From Spirochaetaceae bacterium (lineage in GTDB: Bacteria; Spirochaetota; Spirochaetia; Treponematales; Breznakiellaceae), in assembly GCA_031265635.1 (NCBI GenBank), contig JAISCK010000205.1, positions 1 through 19,695 on the forward strand: DNA of 19,695 bases, in the 5' to 3' direction. Numbering within the stretch: position 1 is the first letter of the stretch; every line of letters starts with the position of its first letter. This document shows positions 12,816 through 19,695 of the stretch, in pieces. The notes beneath the pieces are model-generated. The model ran no database searches. It was given only the letters and a program-made list of their open reading frames with translations, and was not told the DNA's origin. The translations under genes and the position numbers were made by a program.

Positions 12816-13769
12816 ATGGCAAAGGGCAGATCCTATCTTTTTCTGGGACCCGAAATCGGCGAAAAACTCGAGGCCGTAAAAGAACTGCGTGCCGCGCTCG
12901 GCGAAAACTCCGAAGACTATTCATTTTATTTTGGCGAAACTCCCCTGAACCAGATACTCTCGATACTCCTCAACGGCTCCCTCTTTGCCGGCGCGCGGCT
13001 GATTCAAATAAAAAACGCCGAGGGAATCAAGAAAAAAGAAGACATAGAAGCCTTCGTTGCCTATATGGAAGCCCCCCGGGACGACACCGTGCTGGTGCTG
13101 GTCTCCGACCAGACCAGCGTGGACAAAAGGCTCGAAAAGCCCCTGGGCGCCGGGGGGAAGCGTATATTCTGGGAACTTTTTGAAAACCAGAAAGTCCAGT
13201 GGGTCGAGAATTTTTTCCGCAAAGAAGGCTGTTCCATAAGCGGCGACGCGGTGGAGGCCATACTTGCCCTGGTCGAAAACAACACCGACGCCCTGAGGCG
13301 GGAATGTTCCCGGCTCATCCTTTTTCTGGGCAGGGAACGGCCCATAAGCCTTACCGATATTGAAACATGGCTTCCCCATTCGCGGGAAGAATCGGCTTTT
13401 ACCCTCTTTTCCCGCATAGCCAGGGGGGACCTTGAAAAAAGCCTCGGTATATGCAGGTCCCTGCTCTCGGCCAGGGAAGCGCCCCAGGCCATACTGGCCG
13501 GGCTTTCCTGGTGCTTCCATAAACTCAGGGACTATGAACGCCTCCTCAAGTCAGGCGGGGCTTCTGATTTTGAACTTAAAAAAATTGGCCTGGGCTCTTC
13601 CAGAGTCCGGGAAGATTATATCCAGGCTTCGCGGCGCTATTCCCTTGCCGCCGTGGACAGGGCTCTCGCCGTCCTGGGAAGCTATGACATCATGCTCAGA
13701 AGCGGCGGGGGGGCTCTGGAAGAACTTCTCATGGACCTTTTTCTGTACAAGCTCATAACAGGAACCTGA
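12816..13769 (+). CDS. holA: DNA polymerase III delta subunit (clamp loader)
   Basis: HolA is the delta subunit of the clamp loader and opens the beta clamp during loading. The 317 residues fit the family (~330): N-terminal fold KGRSYLFLGPEIGEKLEAVKEL, the clamp-contact region NGSLFAGARLIQIKNAEG, the middle helices ILALVENNTDALRREC typical of delta, and a C-terminal collar domain. The ATG at 12816 is one base after the lexA stop, indicating translational coupling; an in-frame start at 12762 within lexA would add an unlike extension. No SD is visible. Identification rests on domain order and characteristic segments; paralogous HolB is excluded by the lack of a zinc-binding module and Walker A. 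Confidence 0.9.
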   Translation: MAKGRSYLFLGPEIGEKLEAVKELRAALGENSEDYSFYFGETPLNQILSILLNGSLFAGARLIQIKNAEGIKKKEDIEAFVAYMEAPRDDTVLVLVSDQTSVDKRLEKPLGAGGKRIFWELFENQKVQWVENFFRKEGCSISGDAVEAILALVENNTDALRRECSRLILFLGRERPISLTDIETWLPHSREESAFTLFSRIARGDLEKSLGICRSLLSAREAPQAILAGLSWCFHKLRDYERLLKSGGASDFELKKIGLGSSRVREDYIQASRRYSLAAVDRALAVLGSYDIMLRSGGGALEELLMDLFLYKLITGT

Positions 13770-13819
13770 GGGCGGACATCGCGCAGCGGCGTAAGGGGCT
13801 GTCCAAAATATACAGCATA

Positions 13820-13848
13820 TTGAAATTTTCCCGTGTATAGTGTACAGT
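13820..13848 (+). promoter_or_regulatory. Promoter of the MCP gene
   Basis: TTGAAA (13820-13825), a 17-base spacer and TACAGT (13843-13848). A ~20-base leader with GGGAGG (13862-13867) then leads to the ATG, so this gene is conventionally led. Confidence 0.5.
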
Positions 13849-13876
13849 TATATTCCACAAAGGGAGGAATGCTGCC

Positions 13877-15736
13877 ATGGGTGAAAGACCGTCTTTGCCT
13901 CCGTCAAAATTGCGATCCCTCAAATTCCGCTTTATTCTGACTTTTTCGGTGTTTATCGGGGTCCTGTGTTTCGCGACTTCGATACTGGCGATTATACGGA
14001 TTGTAAATGTGGCGTCGTCCATTTTCTCCGCCCAGGGCATGGCGACAGTAACCGACGCGGCGGCCTTGATAGACGGCGACGCCTTTGAGGCCCTCTCCGT
14101 ATCCCTGGATGAGGAAGATCCTTTTTATGAAGAAACCAGGCTTAAACTCCTCGATGTCAAGCAGGCGTCAAGCTGCCGGTACCTTTATACCATGGCGTCC
14201 AAAGGGGACGGTACGTACTTCTATGTAATAGACGGCAGCACCACCCCTGATGATGAGGATAATTTTTCCGCCCTGGGCGAGGACGAAGACGAAAGCGCCT
14301 ATGACGACGCCTTTCGCGCGGCATGGGCAACCGGGACCCCCAGGGCGGGAAAGATCGCGTATGAGGGCGAAGAATGGGGCTGGATGGTTTCAATCTATGT
14401 CCCCATAAGGAACAGCGCCGGAAACATGGTCGGCGTAGTGGGCTGCGACTTCGCGGCCAATGATCTTATCCAGTCCCTGAAAACACATATTTTCGAGATG
14501 GCGTTTATGGCGCTGTTTTTCCTCCTGGCCGGCATGGCGCTTATGCTGTTCTTCCTCCGCCCTATTTTCAACCGCCTGAAGGACATAAACATCATACTCA
14601 GGGAAATCTCCGCCGGGGAAGGTGATTTGACCAGGAGAATCACCATAAAGAAAAATGATGAAATAGGAGAGCTTGCCGGTTACTTCAATCTGACTCTGGA
14701 CAAAATAAGGGATCTTATCGCCGCCATAAAAAGCCAGACCGCGAACCTTTCCGGTATAGGGAACGATCTTGCCTCCCGCATGGAAGAGACCGCCTCGGCG
14801 GTCAATAAAATCACCGCCAATATACAGAGCATCAAGGGTCAGGTGATAAACCAGTCGGCGTCGGTAACCGAGACCGGCGCGACCATGGAACAGGTTACGG
14901 TGAATATAAACAAGCTGAATACAAATGTAGAAGAACAAGCCGAAAGCGTGGCCCAGTCTTCTTCGGCCATAGAAGAAATGCTGGCCAATATACAGAGCGT
15001 TACCTCGACCCTGATGGCAAACGCGAAGAACGTGCAGGAACTTACCGACTCGGCGGAACAGGGCCGTACAGGGCTCAGGGAAGTTTCGGAAGAAATCGGG
15101 GAAATCGCCAAAGAATCGGCGGGCATACTGGAAATTAACTCGGTGATGCAGAATATCGCCAGCCAGACCAATCTCCTGTCCATGAACGCCGCCATTGAGG
15201 CGGCCCATGCCGGGGAAGCGGGCAGGGGCTTTGCCGTGGTCGCCGACGAAATCAGGAAGCTGGCCGAAGATTCGGGGAAGCAGTCCAAGACCATTTCGGC
15301 GGTGCTGAAAAAAATCAAGGCGGAGATAGACCGGATAAGCGTTTCGACCAATACGGCCCTTGAAAGGTTCGCGGCCATAGACAACGGCGTAAAAACAGTG
15401 TCCGGCCAGGAATTCCACATACGCAACGCCATGGAAGAACAGGGCCAGGGCAGCCAGCAGATTCTTGAGGCGGTAAGCCGCCTTAATGAAATCACCATGC
15501 AGGTAAAACAGAATTCGCTGGAAATGCTTGCGGGCAGCAAGGAAATTATCATGGAAAGCAGGCACCTTGAAAGCGTTACCCAGGAAATAAGCGGCGGGAT
15601 AAACGAAATGGCCGAAGGCGCCGGCCTGATTAACACCGCCGTCAGCGGGATCAACAACATCAGCGGCAGCAACAAGACCTGTATTAACGCCCTGGCCGCC
15701 GAGGTTTCCAAATTCAAAATAGGACTTGACCGGTAA
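13877..15736 (+). CDS. Methyl-accepting chemotaxis protein
   Basis: A 619-residue transmembrane chemoreceptor. TM1 is about residues 18-43, a periplasmic Cache-like sensor about 44-206 (with YLYTMASKGDGTYFYVIDG and VPIRNSAGNMVGVVGCDF), and TM2 about 207-228. A HAMP domain (about 228-282) and a long cytoplasmic coiled coil follow. The conserved signalling tip is at about 420-470 (QNIASQTNLLSMNAAIEAAHAGE, GRGFAVVADEIRKLAEDS). It senses a small extracellular ligand and controls CheA; the ligand cannot be read from the sequence. The sensor carries an unusually acidic loop (DDEDNFSALGEDEDESAYDD, about 125-144). The SD GGAGG lies 9 bases before the ATG. It is probably monocistronic. Confidence 0.95.
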   Translation: MGERPSLPPSKLRSLKFRFILTFSVFIGVLCFATSILAIIRIVNVASSIFSAQGMATVTDAAALIDGDAFEALSVSLDEEDPFYEETRLKLLDVKQASSCRYLYTMASKGDGTYFYVIDGSTTPDDEDNFSALGEDEDESAYDDAFRAAWATGTPRAGKIAYEGEEWGWMVSIYVPIRNSAGNMVGVVGCDFAANDLIQSLKTHIFEMAFMALFFLLAGMALMLFFLRPIFNRLKDINIILREISAGEGDLTRRITIKKNDEIGELAGYFNLTLDKIRDLIAAIKSQTANLSGIGNDLASRMEETASAVNKITANIQSIKGQVINQSASVTETGATMEQVTVNINKLNTNVEEQAESVAQSSSAIEEMLANIQSVTSTLMANAKNVQELTDSAEQGRTGLREVSEEIGEIAKESAGILEINSVMQNIASQTNLLSMNAAIEAAHAGEAGRGFAVVADEIRKLAEDSGKQSKTISAVLKKIKAEIDRISVSTNTALERFAAIDNGVKTVSGQEFHIRNAMEEQGQGSQQILEAVSRLNEITMQVKQNSLEMLAGSKEIIMESRHLESVTQEISGGINEMAEGAGLINTAVSGINNISGSNKTCINALAAEVSKFKIGLDR

Positions 15737-15738
15737 CC

Positions 15739-15767
15739 TTGCCCTTCGGTTCTTTTTATGCTAGTCT
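15739..15767 (+). promoter_or_regulatory. Possible yhhQ promoter
   Basis: TTGCCC (15739-15744), a 17-base spacer and TAGTCT (15762-15767), just after the MCP stop. The -10 is only a moderate match. Confidence 0.35.
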
Positions 15768-15773
15768 CTGCCT

Positions 15774-15796
15774 GTCTTCCCAGCGGCGGGGAAGAC
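15774..15796 (+). promoter_or_regulatory. Leader hairpin upstream of yhhQ
   Basis: GTCTTCCC (15774-15781) pairs perfectly with GGGAAGAC (15789-15796) around a 7-base loop, within the ~90-base leader. No T-run follows and no preQ1 aptamer is recognisable. It could be an RNA stability or regulatory element. Confidence 0.4.
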
Positions 15797-15855
15797 GTAC
15801 CGGTGTTGCCGCGGCGGTCGTTCTGCCACCCGCCTTACCAAAACAAGGGGACCCT

Positions 15856-16596
15856 ATGGCCTCTTTTCAAAACCGCTCTTCAAAAGACCTTCCTGTGTAC
15901 AAGTACCTCGATTTGGTTATGGCTTTTTTTGTTACCGTGCTCATTGTGAGCAACGTCGCGTCGTCGGCAAAAATAGTCAATCCCGGCCTCTCTCTTTTTG
16001 GAATCCGCCTGTCCTTTGACGGCGGAACCATACTCTTTCCTTTTTCCTACATTGTCGGAGACATACTCACCGAGGTCTACGGATTCAGGGCGTCCCGAAG
16101 GGTGATTTGGGCGGGCTTTGCGGCCCTGGCCCTGTCGTCCTTTGTTTTCTTTATATTGAAAGCGCTGCCCGGCGACGCCGAATGGGAACGCTATGCCGGA
16201 AGCGCCGCCTACAGCGCCATACTGGGGGGCATGAGTTCAGGGGGACTGGTGCTTGCGAGCCTTGTCGCCTACTGGGCCGGAGAATTTTCAAACTCGGTGG
16301 TTCTTTCAAAAATGAAGATTCTCATGAAAGGAAAACTGCTCTGGGTACGGACCATAGGAAGCACCCTGATAGGCGAAGCCCTTGACAGCCTGGTCTTTGT
16401 GTTCATCGCAAGCCTCTGCGGCGTGTTCGGCTGGGAACTCTTCATCTCCCTGGCGCTGACCAACTATCTTTTCAAGTGCGCCGTAGAAGCCGTCATGACC
16501 CCGCTGACCTATGCCGTGGTGTACGGACTCAAAAAGGCCGAAGGCGTTGACACCTACGACTACGGGGTAAACTGTAATCCCCTGCGCTTCGGTTAG
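15856..16596 (+). CDS. yhhQ: Queuosine precursor transporter (YhhQ/VUT family)
   Basis: YhhQ family proteins import the queuosine precursors preQ0/preQ1 for tRNA modification. The 246 residues contain about six hydrophobic membrane segments and the family hallmarks FPFSYIVGDILTEVYGF, GEFSNSVVLSKMK and RTIGSTLIGEALDSLVF. The ATG at 15856 is chosen because the first membrane segment follows shortly and AAGGGGA lies upstream; a frame extending back to a TTG at 15739 would add an unlike Arg/Pro-rich peptide. Queuosine synthesis genes are not in the window, so the substrate is inferred from the family alone. Confidence 0.9.
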   Translation: MASFQNRSSKDLPVYKYLDLVMAFFVTVLIVSNVASSAKIVNPGLSLFGIRLSFDGGTILFPFSYIVGDILTEVYGFRASRRVIWAGFAALALSSFVFFILKALPGDAEWERYAGSAAYSAILGGMSSGGLVLASLVAYWAGEFSNSVVLSKMKILMKGKLLWVRTIGSTLIGEALDSLVFVFIASLCGVFGWELFISLALTNYLFKCAVEAVMTPLTYAVVYGLKKAEGVDTYDYGVNCNPLRFG

Positions 16597-16622
16597 ACGC
16601 AATACGCCTTCGGATTCAAATA

Positions 16623-16652
16623 TTTACATGGGTGCGGTATATGTAGTATGAT
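16623..16652 (+). promoter_or_regulatory. znuA operon promoter (leaderless type)
   Basis: TTTACA (16623-16628), an 18-base spacer and TATGAT (16647-16652), then 8 bases to the ATG at 16661 with no SD. I see no clear Zur/Fur-like palindrome here. Confidence 0.5.
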
Positions 16653-16660
16653 TGCTTCAA

Positions 16661-17647
16661 ATGGCCGGTAGTAAATCCAGGGCTGCTTTCCCGGCATCTG
16701 AAGTTTTGGGAAAGCCCCGGTATGTGTGGATTTTTAGCTTTTTCCTGCTTTTGGCAGTATCGTGTAAAAATTACGGGGAAAAAACGCTCCCCCTCTCCAA
16801 ACCCCTCATCGCCCTGAGCATAGTGCCCCAGGAATGGTTTGCCGCCCGTATCGCGGGGGATTTTGCCTCGTTTTTGGTGCTTGCCGGTCCGGGGCAGAAT
16901 CCCCATTCCTACGAGCCCGCTCCCCGGGACATGGCCCTCCTCGCAAGGGCGGAGTGCTGGATACTTTCGGGAACCGAATTTGAAATTTCGCTGGTCCCCA
17001 GGGTTGCCTCCCAGAATCCTTCGTTAAAAATCATAGACGGAACAAAGGGAATGCGTTTCCGCATGCTGGAAGAACATCATGACGATGATGAAGAAGCTGG
17101 CGGAGAGGCGGTCCCTGCCGGAAGCCCCTCGGGTCATGCGGCTGTTCCGGGGCAGGCCGGTATGGACAGGCATACCTGGCTGGGCAGGGAACAGGCGATA
17201 GTTCTGGCGGGCCATATACTTGCCGCCCTGGAAGACATTGACAGCGAACACAGCGCCGTATTCAGGGAAAATTACCGTTCCCTTGTTGCTGATATTAACC
17301 GGGTCTTTGACGAGTTAAAGACGGAGCTTGCCCCGCTCAGGGGGAGAAAGGTTTTTGTGTATCATCCCGCCTTCGGGTATTTTCTCGATGAGTTTGGCAT
17401 AATACAGGAAGCGGTGGAAACCGGCGGCAAGGAACCGACGCCGAGGGTACTCAGGGAACTTATCGCCGAAGTCAGGGCGGAAAAAGCGGCGGCGGTTTTT
17501 GTGCAGGCGCAGTTTCCGGTCCAGAGCGCCCGTACGGTGGCCGAGGCCGCGGGCGCCAGGGTTGTCGCCCTGGATCCCCTGGCGCCTCTCTGGCTGGACA
17601 ATATACGCGTTATGGGTAATGCTCTGCTGGAGGCGGTACAACCATGA
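16661..17647 (+). CDS. znuA: Zinc/manganese ABC transporter solute-binding lipoprotein ZnuA/TroA-like
   Basis: This is the substrate-binding protein of a high-affinity Zn/Mn importer, held at the outer face of the inner membrane as a lipoprotein. The 328 residues have a hydrophobic signal with lipobox LAVSC (lipidated Cys35). The cluster A-I metal ligands are visible: His82 (GQNPHSYEP), His171 (MDRHTW), His235 (VYHPAFGY) and Asp305 (VALDPLAP). Between the first two is a short His/acidic loop EEHHDDDEE (137-145), typical of zinc rather than manganese binders though short. ATG 16661 is preferred over TTG 16652 because the -10 element extends to 16652. Its stop overlaps the znuC ATG by 4 bases. 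Confidence 0.92.
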   Translation: MAGSKSRAAFPASEVLGKPRYVWIFSFFLLLAVSCKNYGEKTLPLSKPLIALSIVPQEWFAARIAGDFASFLVLAGPGQNPHSYEPAPRDMALLARAECWILSGTEFEISLVPRVASQNPSLKIIDGTKGMRFRMLEEHHDDDEEAGGEAVPAGSPSGHAAVPGQAGMDRHTWLGREQAIVLAGHILAALEDIDSEHSAVFRENYRSLVADINRVFDELKTELAPLRGRKVFVYHPAFGYFLDEFGIIQEAVETGGKEPTPRVLRELIAEVRAEKAAAVFVQAQFPVQSARTVAEAAGARVVALDPLAPLWLDNIRVMGNALLEAVQP

Positions 17648-18414
17648 AGGCTTTTCACCCTGTAGAAAAGGATATGGCCCTTCATTTTGAGGATGTTTCC
17701 TTTTCATACGGGAATCTCAGCGTGCTTAACCATACAAGTTTTCATATTCATCAGGGTGAATTTATAGCCCTCGCGGGGCCCAACGGCGCGGGCAAGACCA
17801 CCATACTCAAGCTCATACTGGGGCTTGAAAGACCGTCGGGCGGTACGGTACAGGTGCTGGGGACCAGTCCCGGCAACGCGCGGCGCCGTGTCGGCTATGT
17901 ACCCCAGCAGGCGGGTTTTGACGAAGCCTTTCCCATAACGGTGGAAGAAGTGGTCCTCATGGGCGCCCTTCGTCCCCTTTCGCGGGGCCTTTCCGGCGGT
18001 GGCAGGGAGGCGGTGCAAAGGGCCATGACCCATACCTCAACCGCCGGTCTTTCGGGCCGCCCGTATACCGCCCTTTCGGGAGGGCAGCGCCGCAGAGTCC
18101 TCGTGGCCCGTGCCCTGGCCTCGGAGCCCGAACTGCTCATCCTTGACGAACCTACCGCCAATATGGACCTTGAAAGCGAGGAGCGGCTTTCCCATACCCT
18201 TGCCGGACTCAAGGGCGCTATCACCATACTCGTGGTAACTCATGACATGGAATTTGTTTCTTCCCTTACGAACCGGGTTTTGTGTCTTGAACGGGGCGCT
18301 GCCCAGGGAGTAGTGCAGCATAAAATTGTTGAACTTTCCGGAAGCGGCAAGGCCGGGGTGGTTCACGCTGTGTCCATAGCGGGCGACGCCTGTTTTGAGG
18401 AAGAAAGCCGGTGA
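17644..18414 (+). CDS. znuC: Zinc ABC transporter ATP-binding protein
   Basis: The ATPase of the znuACB importer, 256 residues. Visible motifs: Walker A GPNGAGKT (45-52), Q-loop YVPQQAG, signature LSGGQRRR (about 143-150), Walker B LLILDEPTANMD (about 163-174) and H-loop VVTHD (about 197-201). It lies between binding protein and permease, each pair overlapping by 4 bases (ATGA, GTGA), so the three are translated in concert. An in-frame ATG at 17674 is a possible shorter start, beginning directly at the ABC domain. The C-terminal ~40 residues after the H-loop are typical in length. It works at the cytoplasmic side of the inner membrane. Confidence 0.94.
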   Translation: MKAFHPVEKDMALHFEDVSFSYGNLSVLNHTSFHIHQGEFIALAGPNGAGKTTILKLILGLERPSGGTVQVLGTSPGNARRRVGYVPQQAGFDEAFPITVEEVVLMGALRPLSRGLSGGGREAVQRAMTHTSTAGLSGRPYTALSGGQRRRVLVARALASEPELLILDEPTANMDLESEERLSHTLAGLKGAITILVVTHDMEFVSSLTNRVLCLERGAAQGVVQHKIVELSGSGKAGVVHAVSIAGDACFEEESR

Positions 18415-19253
18415 GCGGTTTTTTCGCGGCTCTCCTTGATCCCGCCTTTCCGTTTATACGGAACGCCCTGTTTGCCGGGCTTCTTGCTTCGGTGCTTTTT
18501 GGGGTGCTCGGCGCCCTGGTTACCGTGCGGAGGATAGCCGGCCTTGCCGGGGCGGTGTCCCACGCGGTGCTGGGCGGCATAGGTCTTGCCCTTTTTCTTC
18601 AGGCGAGGAACCTCGTTCCCGGTTTTTCACCCGTGGCCGGGGCGCTTCTCTTTGCCCTGCTCGCGGCTTTCATCATAGGCATTGTGTCCCTCAAGGCAAA
18701 ACAGCGGGAAGACACGGTCATCAACGCCATCTGGGCTATAGGCATGAGCATAGGCGTACTCTTTCTCGCAAAGACGCCGGGGTATACCGATCCTTCCAGT
18801 TATCTTTTCGGCAATATACTGCTTCTGTCGGAGAGGGACCTCGTTCTTTTGGCGGTCCTCGATCTTGTCGTCGTGTTTCTTTCCTGGCGTTTCTATCCCC
18901 AGATTAAGGCATGTTCTTTTGATGAGGAATTCGCCAGGGTAAGGGGGGTGCCCGCCTCGGCGTTTTTCCTCGCCCTCCTTGCCCTCCTCGCCCTTGCCAT
19001 AGTGCTGCTCCAGAATTTTGTCGGCATAGTCATGGTCATCGCCATGCTTACCCTGCCCGCGGGCAGCGCTTCAAACATCGCGAAAAACCTCGTCTCCCTC
19101 ATGGTTTACAGCGCCCTTGCCAGTGCCCTTTTTTCCGCGGGCGGCCTGGTCCTGGGCTGGGCTCTGGATCTTCCGGTGGGGGCGGTAACGGTAATACTCG
19201 CCGGGCTGGTCTTTCTGGCGGCAGCGGCCCATAAAGCCCTGCGGGGAAGATAG
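18411..19253 (+). CDS. znuB: Zinc ABC transporter permease
   Basis: A 280-residue ABC-3 family membrane protein with about eight or nine hydrophobic segments. It starts with LLDPAFPFIRNALFAGLLASVLFGVLG and has the family landmarks GALVTVRRIAGLAGAVSHAVLGGIGLA (about 37-63) and DEEFARVRGVPASAF (about 171-185), the latter being the coupling helix facing ZnuC. It forms the channel for Zn/Mn uptake with ZnuA and ZnuC. GTG at 18411 overlaps the znuC stop; an upstream GAGG helps. Its 3' end has no clear T-run terminator. Confidence 0.93.
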   Translation: MSGFFAALLDPAFPFIRNALFAGLLASVLFGVLGALVTVRRIAGLAGAVSHAVLGGIGLALFLQARNLVPGFSPVAGALLFALLAAFIIGIVSLKAKQREDTVINAIWAIGMSIGVLFLAKTPGYTDPSSYLFGNILLLSERDLVLLAVLDLVVVFLSWRFYPQIKACSFDEEFARVRGVPASAFFLALLALLALAIVLLQNFVGIVMVIAMLTLPAGSASNIAKNLVSLMVYSALASALFSAGGLVLGWALDLPVGAVTVILAGLVFLAAAAHKALRGR

Positions 19254-19313
19254 AATGGGCTTGAGCCGCGCGGCAGAACCCGGACCCGGTACGTTGCTGC
19301 GCTCATAAGGAAC

Positions 19314-19350
19314 TTGCGAAAACGGCACGGTGTGATATACTTAGCTAAGT
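19314..19350 (+). promoter_or_regulatory. Promoter of the solute-binding protein gene with a +1 palindrome
   Basis: TTGCGA (19314-19319), a 16-base spacer and TATACT (19336-19341). A perfect 12-bp palindrome ACTTAGCTAAGT (19339-19350) overlaps the -10 end and the expected start of transcription, a position typical for a repressor operator. Confidence 0.5.
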
Positions 19351-19400
19351 TGGGAACAAAAATCAGACTTGTTCGACAGCCCGGTTGGTTGCCGCTGGTC

Positions 19401-19429
19401 AAAGTCCATTGGACTTTATTATAAGGAGG
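19401..19429 (+). promoter_or_regulatory. Leader hairpin and strong SD of the solute-binding protein gene
   Basis: AAAGTCC (19401-19407) pairs perfectly with GGACTTT (19411-19417) around an ATT loop. Five bases later comes AAGGAGG (19423-19429), six bases before the ATG. The leader is about 90 bases in total. Confidence 0.6.
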
Positions 19430-19435
19430 ATAGAG

Positions 19436-19695
19436 ATGAAGAAAAAAATGTACAAGGCGGTTCTTGCCGTCATGGTACTCTTTATGCTTTTCGGCATAAG
19501 TTCCTGCAACAGGAGCGGGGACGGGAGCGGACAGGTAGTCCTTAACGCCCTTTTCATGAAGCAGGCCGGTTACAGCGAAAGCGATGTCGGCGCGATTACC
19601 GAGCAGTTCCAGAGGGATAATCCCACCATTAAGATCAATCAGACCTGGGTCGCCTATGAGGAACTGCTTCCCAAGATACTGGCCTCCGCCAAGTC
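19436..19695 (+). CDS. Sugar ABC transporter solute-binding lipoprotein (family 1), partial
   Basis: The gene starts at ATG 19436 behind a strong SD and runs off the window; 86 codons are seen. The N-terminus is a lipoprotein signal (basic KKKMYK, hydrophobic AVLAVMVLFMLF, lipobox GISSC with Cys at about residue 24). It is followed by a short Ser/Gly linker and the opening of a family-1 extracellular solute-binding fold: VVLNALFMKQAGYSE, AITEQFQRDNPTIKINQTW and YEELLPKILA. Such proteins capture sugars or oligosaccharides for ABC uptake; the substrate is not readable. The strong SD and a possible operator suggest a regulated, highly expressed gene. Confidence 0.88.
   Translation, partial: MKKKMYKAVLAVMVLFMLFGISSCNRSGDGSGQVVLNALFMKQAGYSESDVGAITEQFQRDNPTIKINQTWVAYEELLPKILASAK

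Noticed and set aside
14390..15565. Minus-strand open frame of 391 codons under the MCP gene
   Set aside because: It is antisense to a complete chemoreceptor and has no RBS or known motif.
15737..15855. preQ1 riboswitch in the yhhQ leader
   Set aside because: Expected for this gene family, but no aptamer-like short hairpin with an A-rich tail is present; only a generic GC hairpin.
15739..15855. N-terminal extension of YhhQ from a TTG start
   Set aside because: No RBS, an Arg/Pro-rich peptide unlike the family, and it overlaps a leader hairpin; ATG 15856 is preferred.
16597..16660. Zur or Fur operator ahead of znuA
   Set aside because: The region is AT-rich but no convincing dyad could be read.
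2241..19376. Shared 13-mer CAGACTTGTTCGA (19364-19376, and inverted at 2241-2253)
   Set aside because: Two 13-base matches in a window this size are expected by chance; not called a repeat family without genome-wide copies.

Overview
The window is a gene-dense bacterial chromosome segment, GC-rich by eye, with no rRNA, tRNA, CRISPR array, insertion sequence or phage gene. The gene set suggests a host-associated anaerobic spirochete of the Treponema group. It has a regulatory-type phosphotransferase system (HPr kinase, HPr and an EIIA(Ntr)-like protein, with no sugar permease), an MCP, a ZnuACB importer, many small exported proteins of unknown role, and a short clostridial/Bacteroides-type SerA. 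The taxonomic placement is an inference.

Layout. 1-258 is the C-terminus of HtpG, and 392-1873 is RadA. 1874-2453 is a long AT-rich then structured non-coding stretch. It has a good promoter and a likely early intrinsic terminator, and it leads to a small RRM RNA-binding protein (2454-2744) that is followed by two terminators. A minus-strand hypothetical gene (3156-3512) and plus-strand ptsN (3624-4070) are divergent. 4080-6137 (minus) is a two-gene operon of exported proteins, one with YD/RHS-like repeats and one with HEAT-like repeats. 6248-9962 (minus) is the operon rex-serC, serA, lytic transglycosylase, with every junction overlapping by 4 bases. 10017-10664 (minus) is a coiled-coil plus PD-(D/E)XK-like protein. 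From 10832 onward everything is on the plus strand: hprK-ptsH, lexA-holA, an MCP, yhhQ, znuA-znuC-znuB, and the start of an ABC-transporter solute-binding lipoprotein cut by the window end.

The most striking item is a 594-residue open frame joining a complete Rex redox repressor (residues 1-229) to a complete phosphoserine aminotransferase SerC (230-594). There is no stop codon between them, but a strong Shine-Dalgarno and ATG are kept inside the frame exactly at the SerC start. Its promoter (TTGACA-17-TAGTAT) is followed at the expected transcription start by a perfect 18-bp palindrome that matches the Rex operator. So serine synthesis (SerC and SerA) appears to be wired directly to the NADH/NAD+ sensor by fusion and by autoregulation.

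A second pattern is that six genes (radA, the 3512 gene, ptsN, hprK, lexA, znuA) have a -10-like hexamer ending only 6-8 bases before the start codon and no Shine-Dalgarno. This suggests leaderless mRNAs beside conventional SD-led genes.
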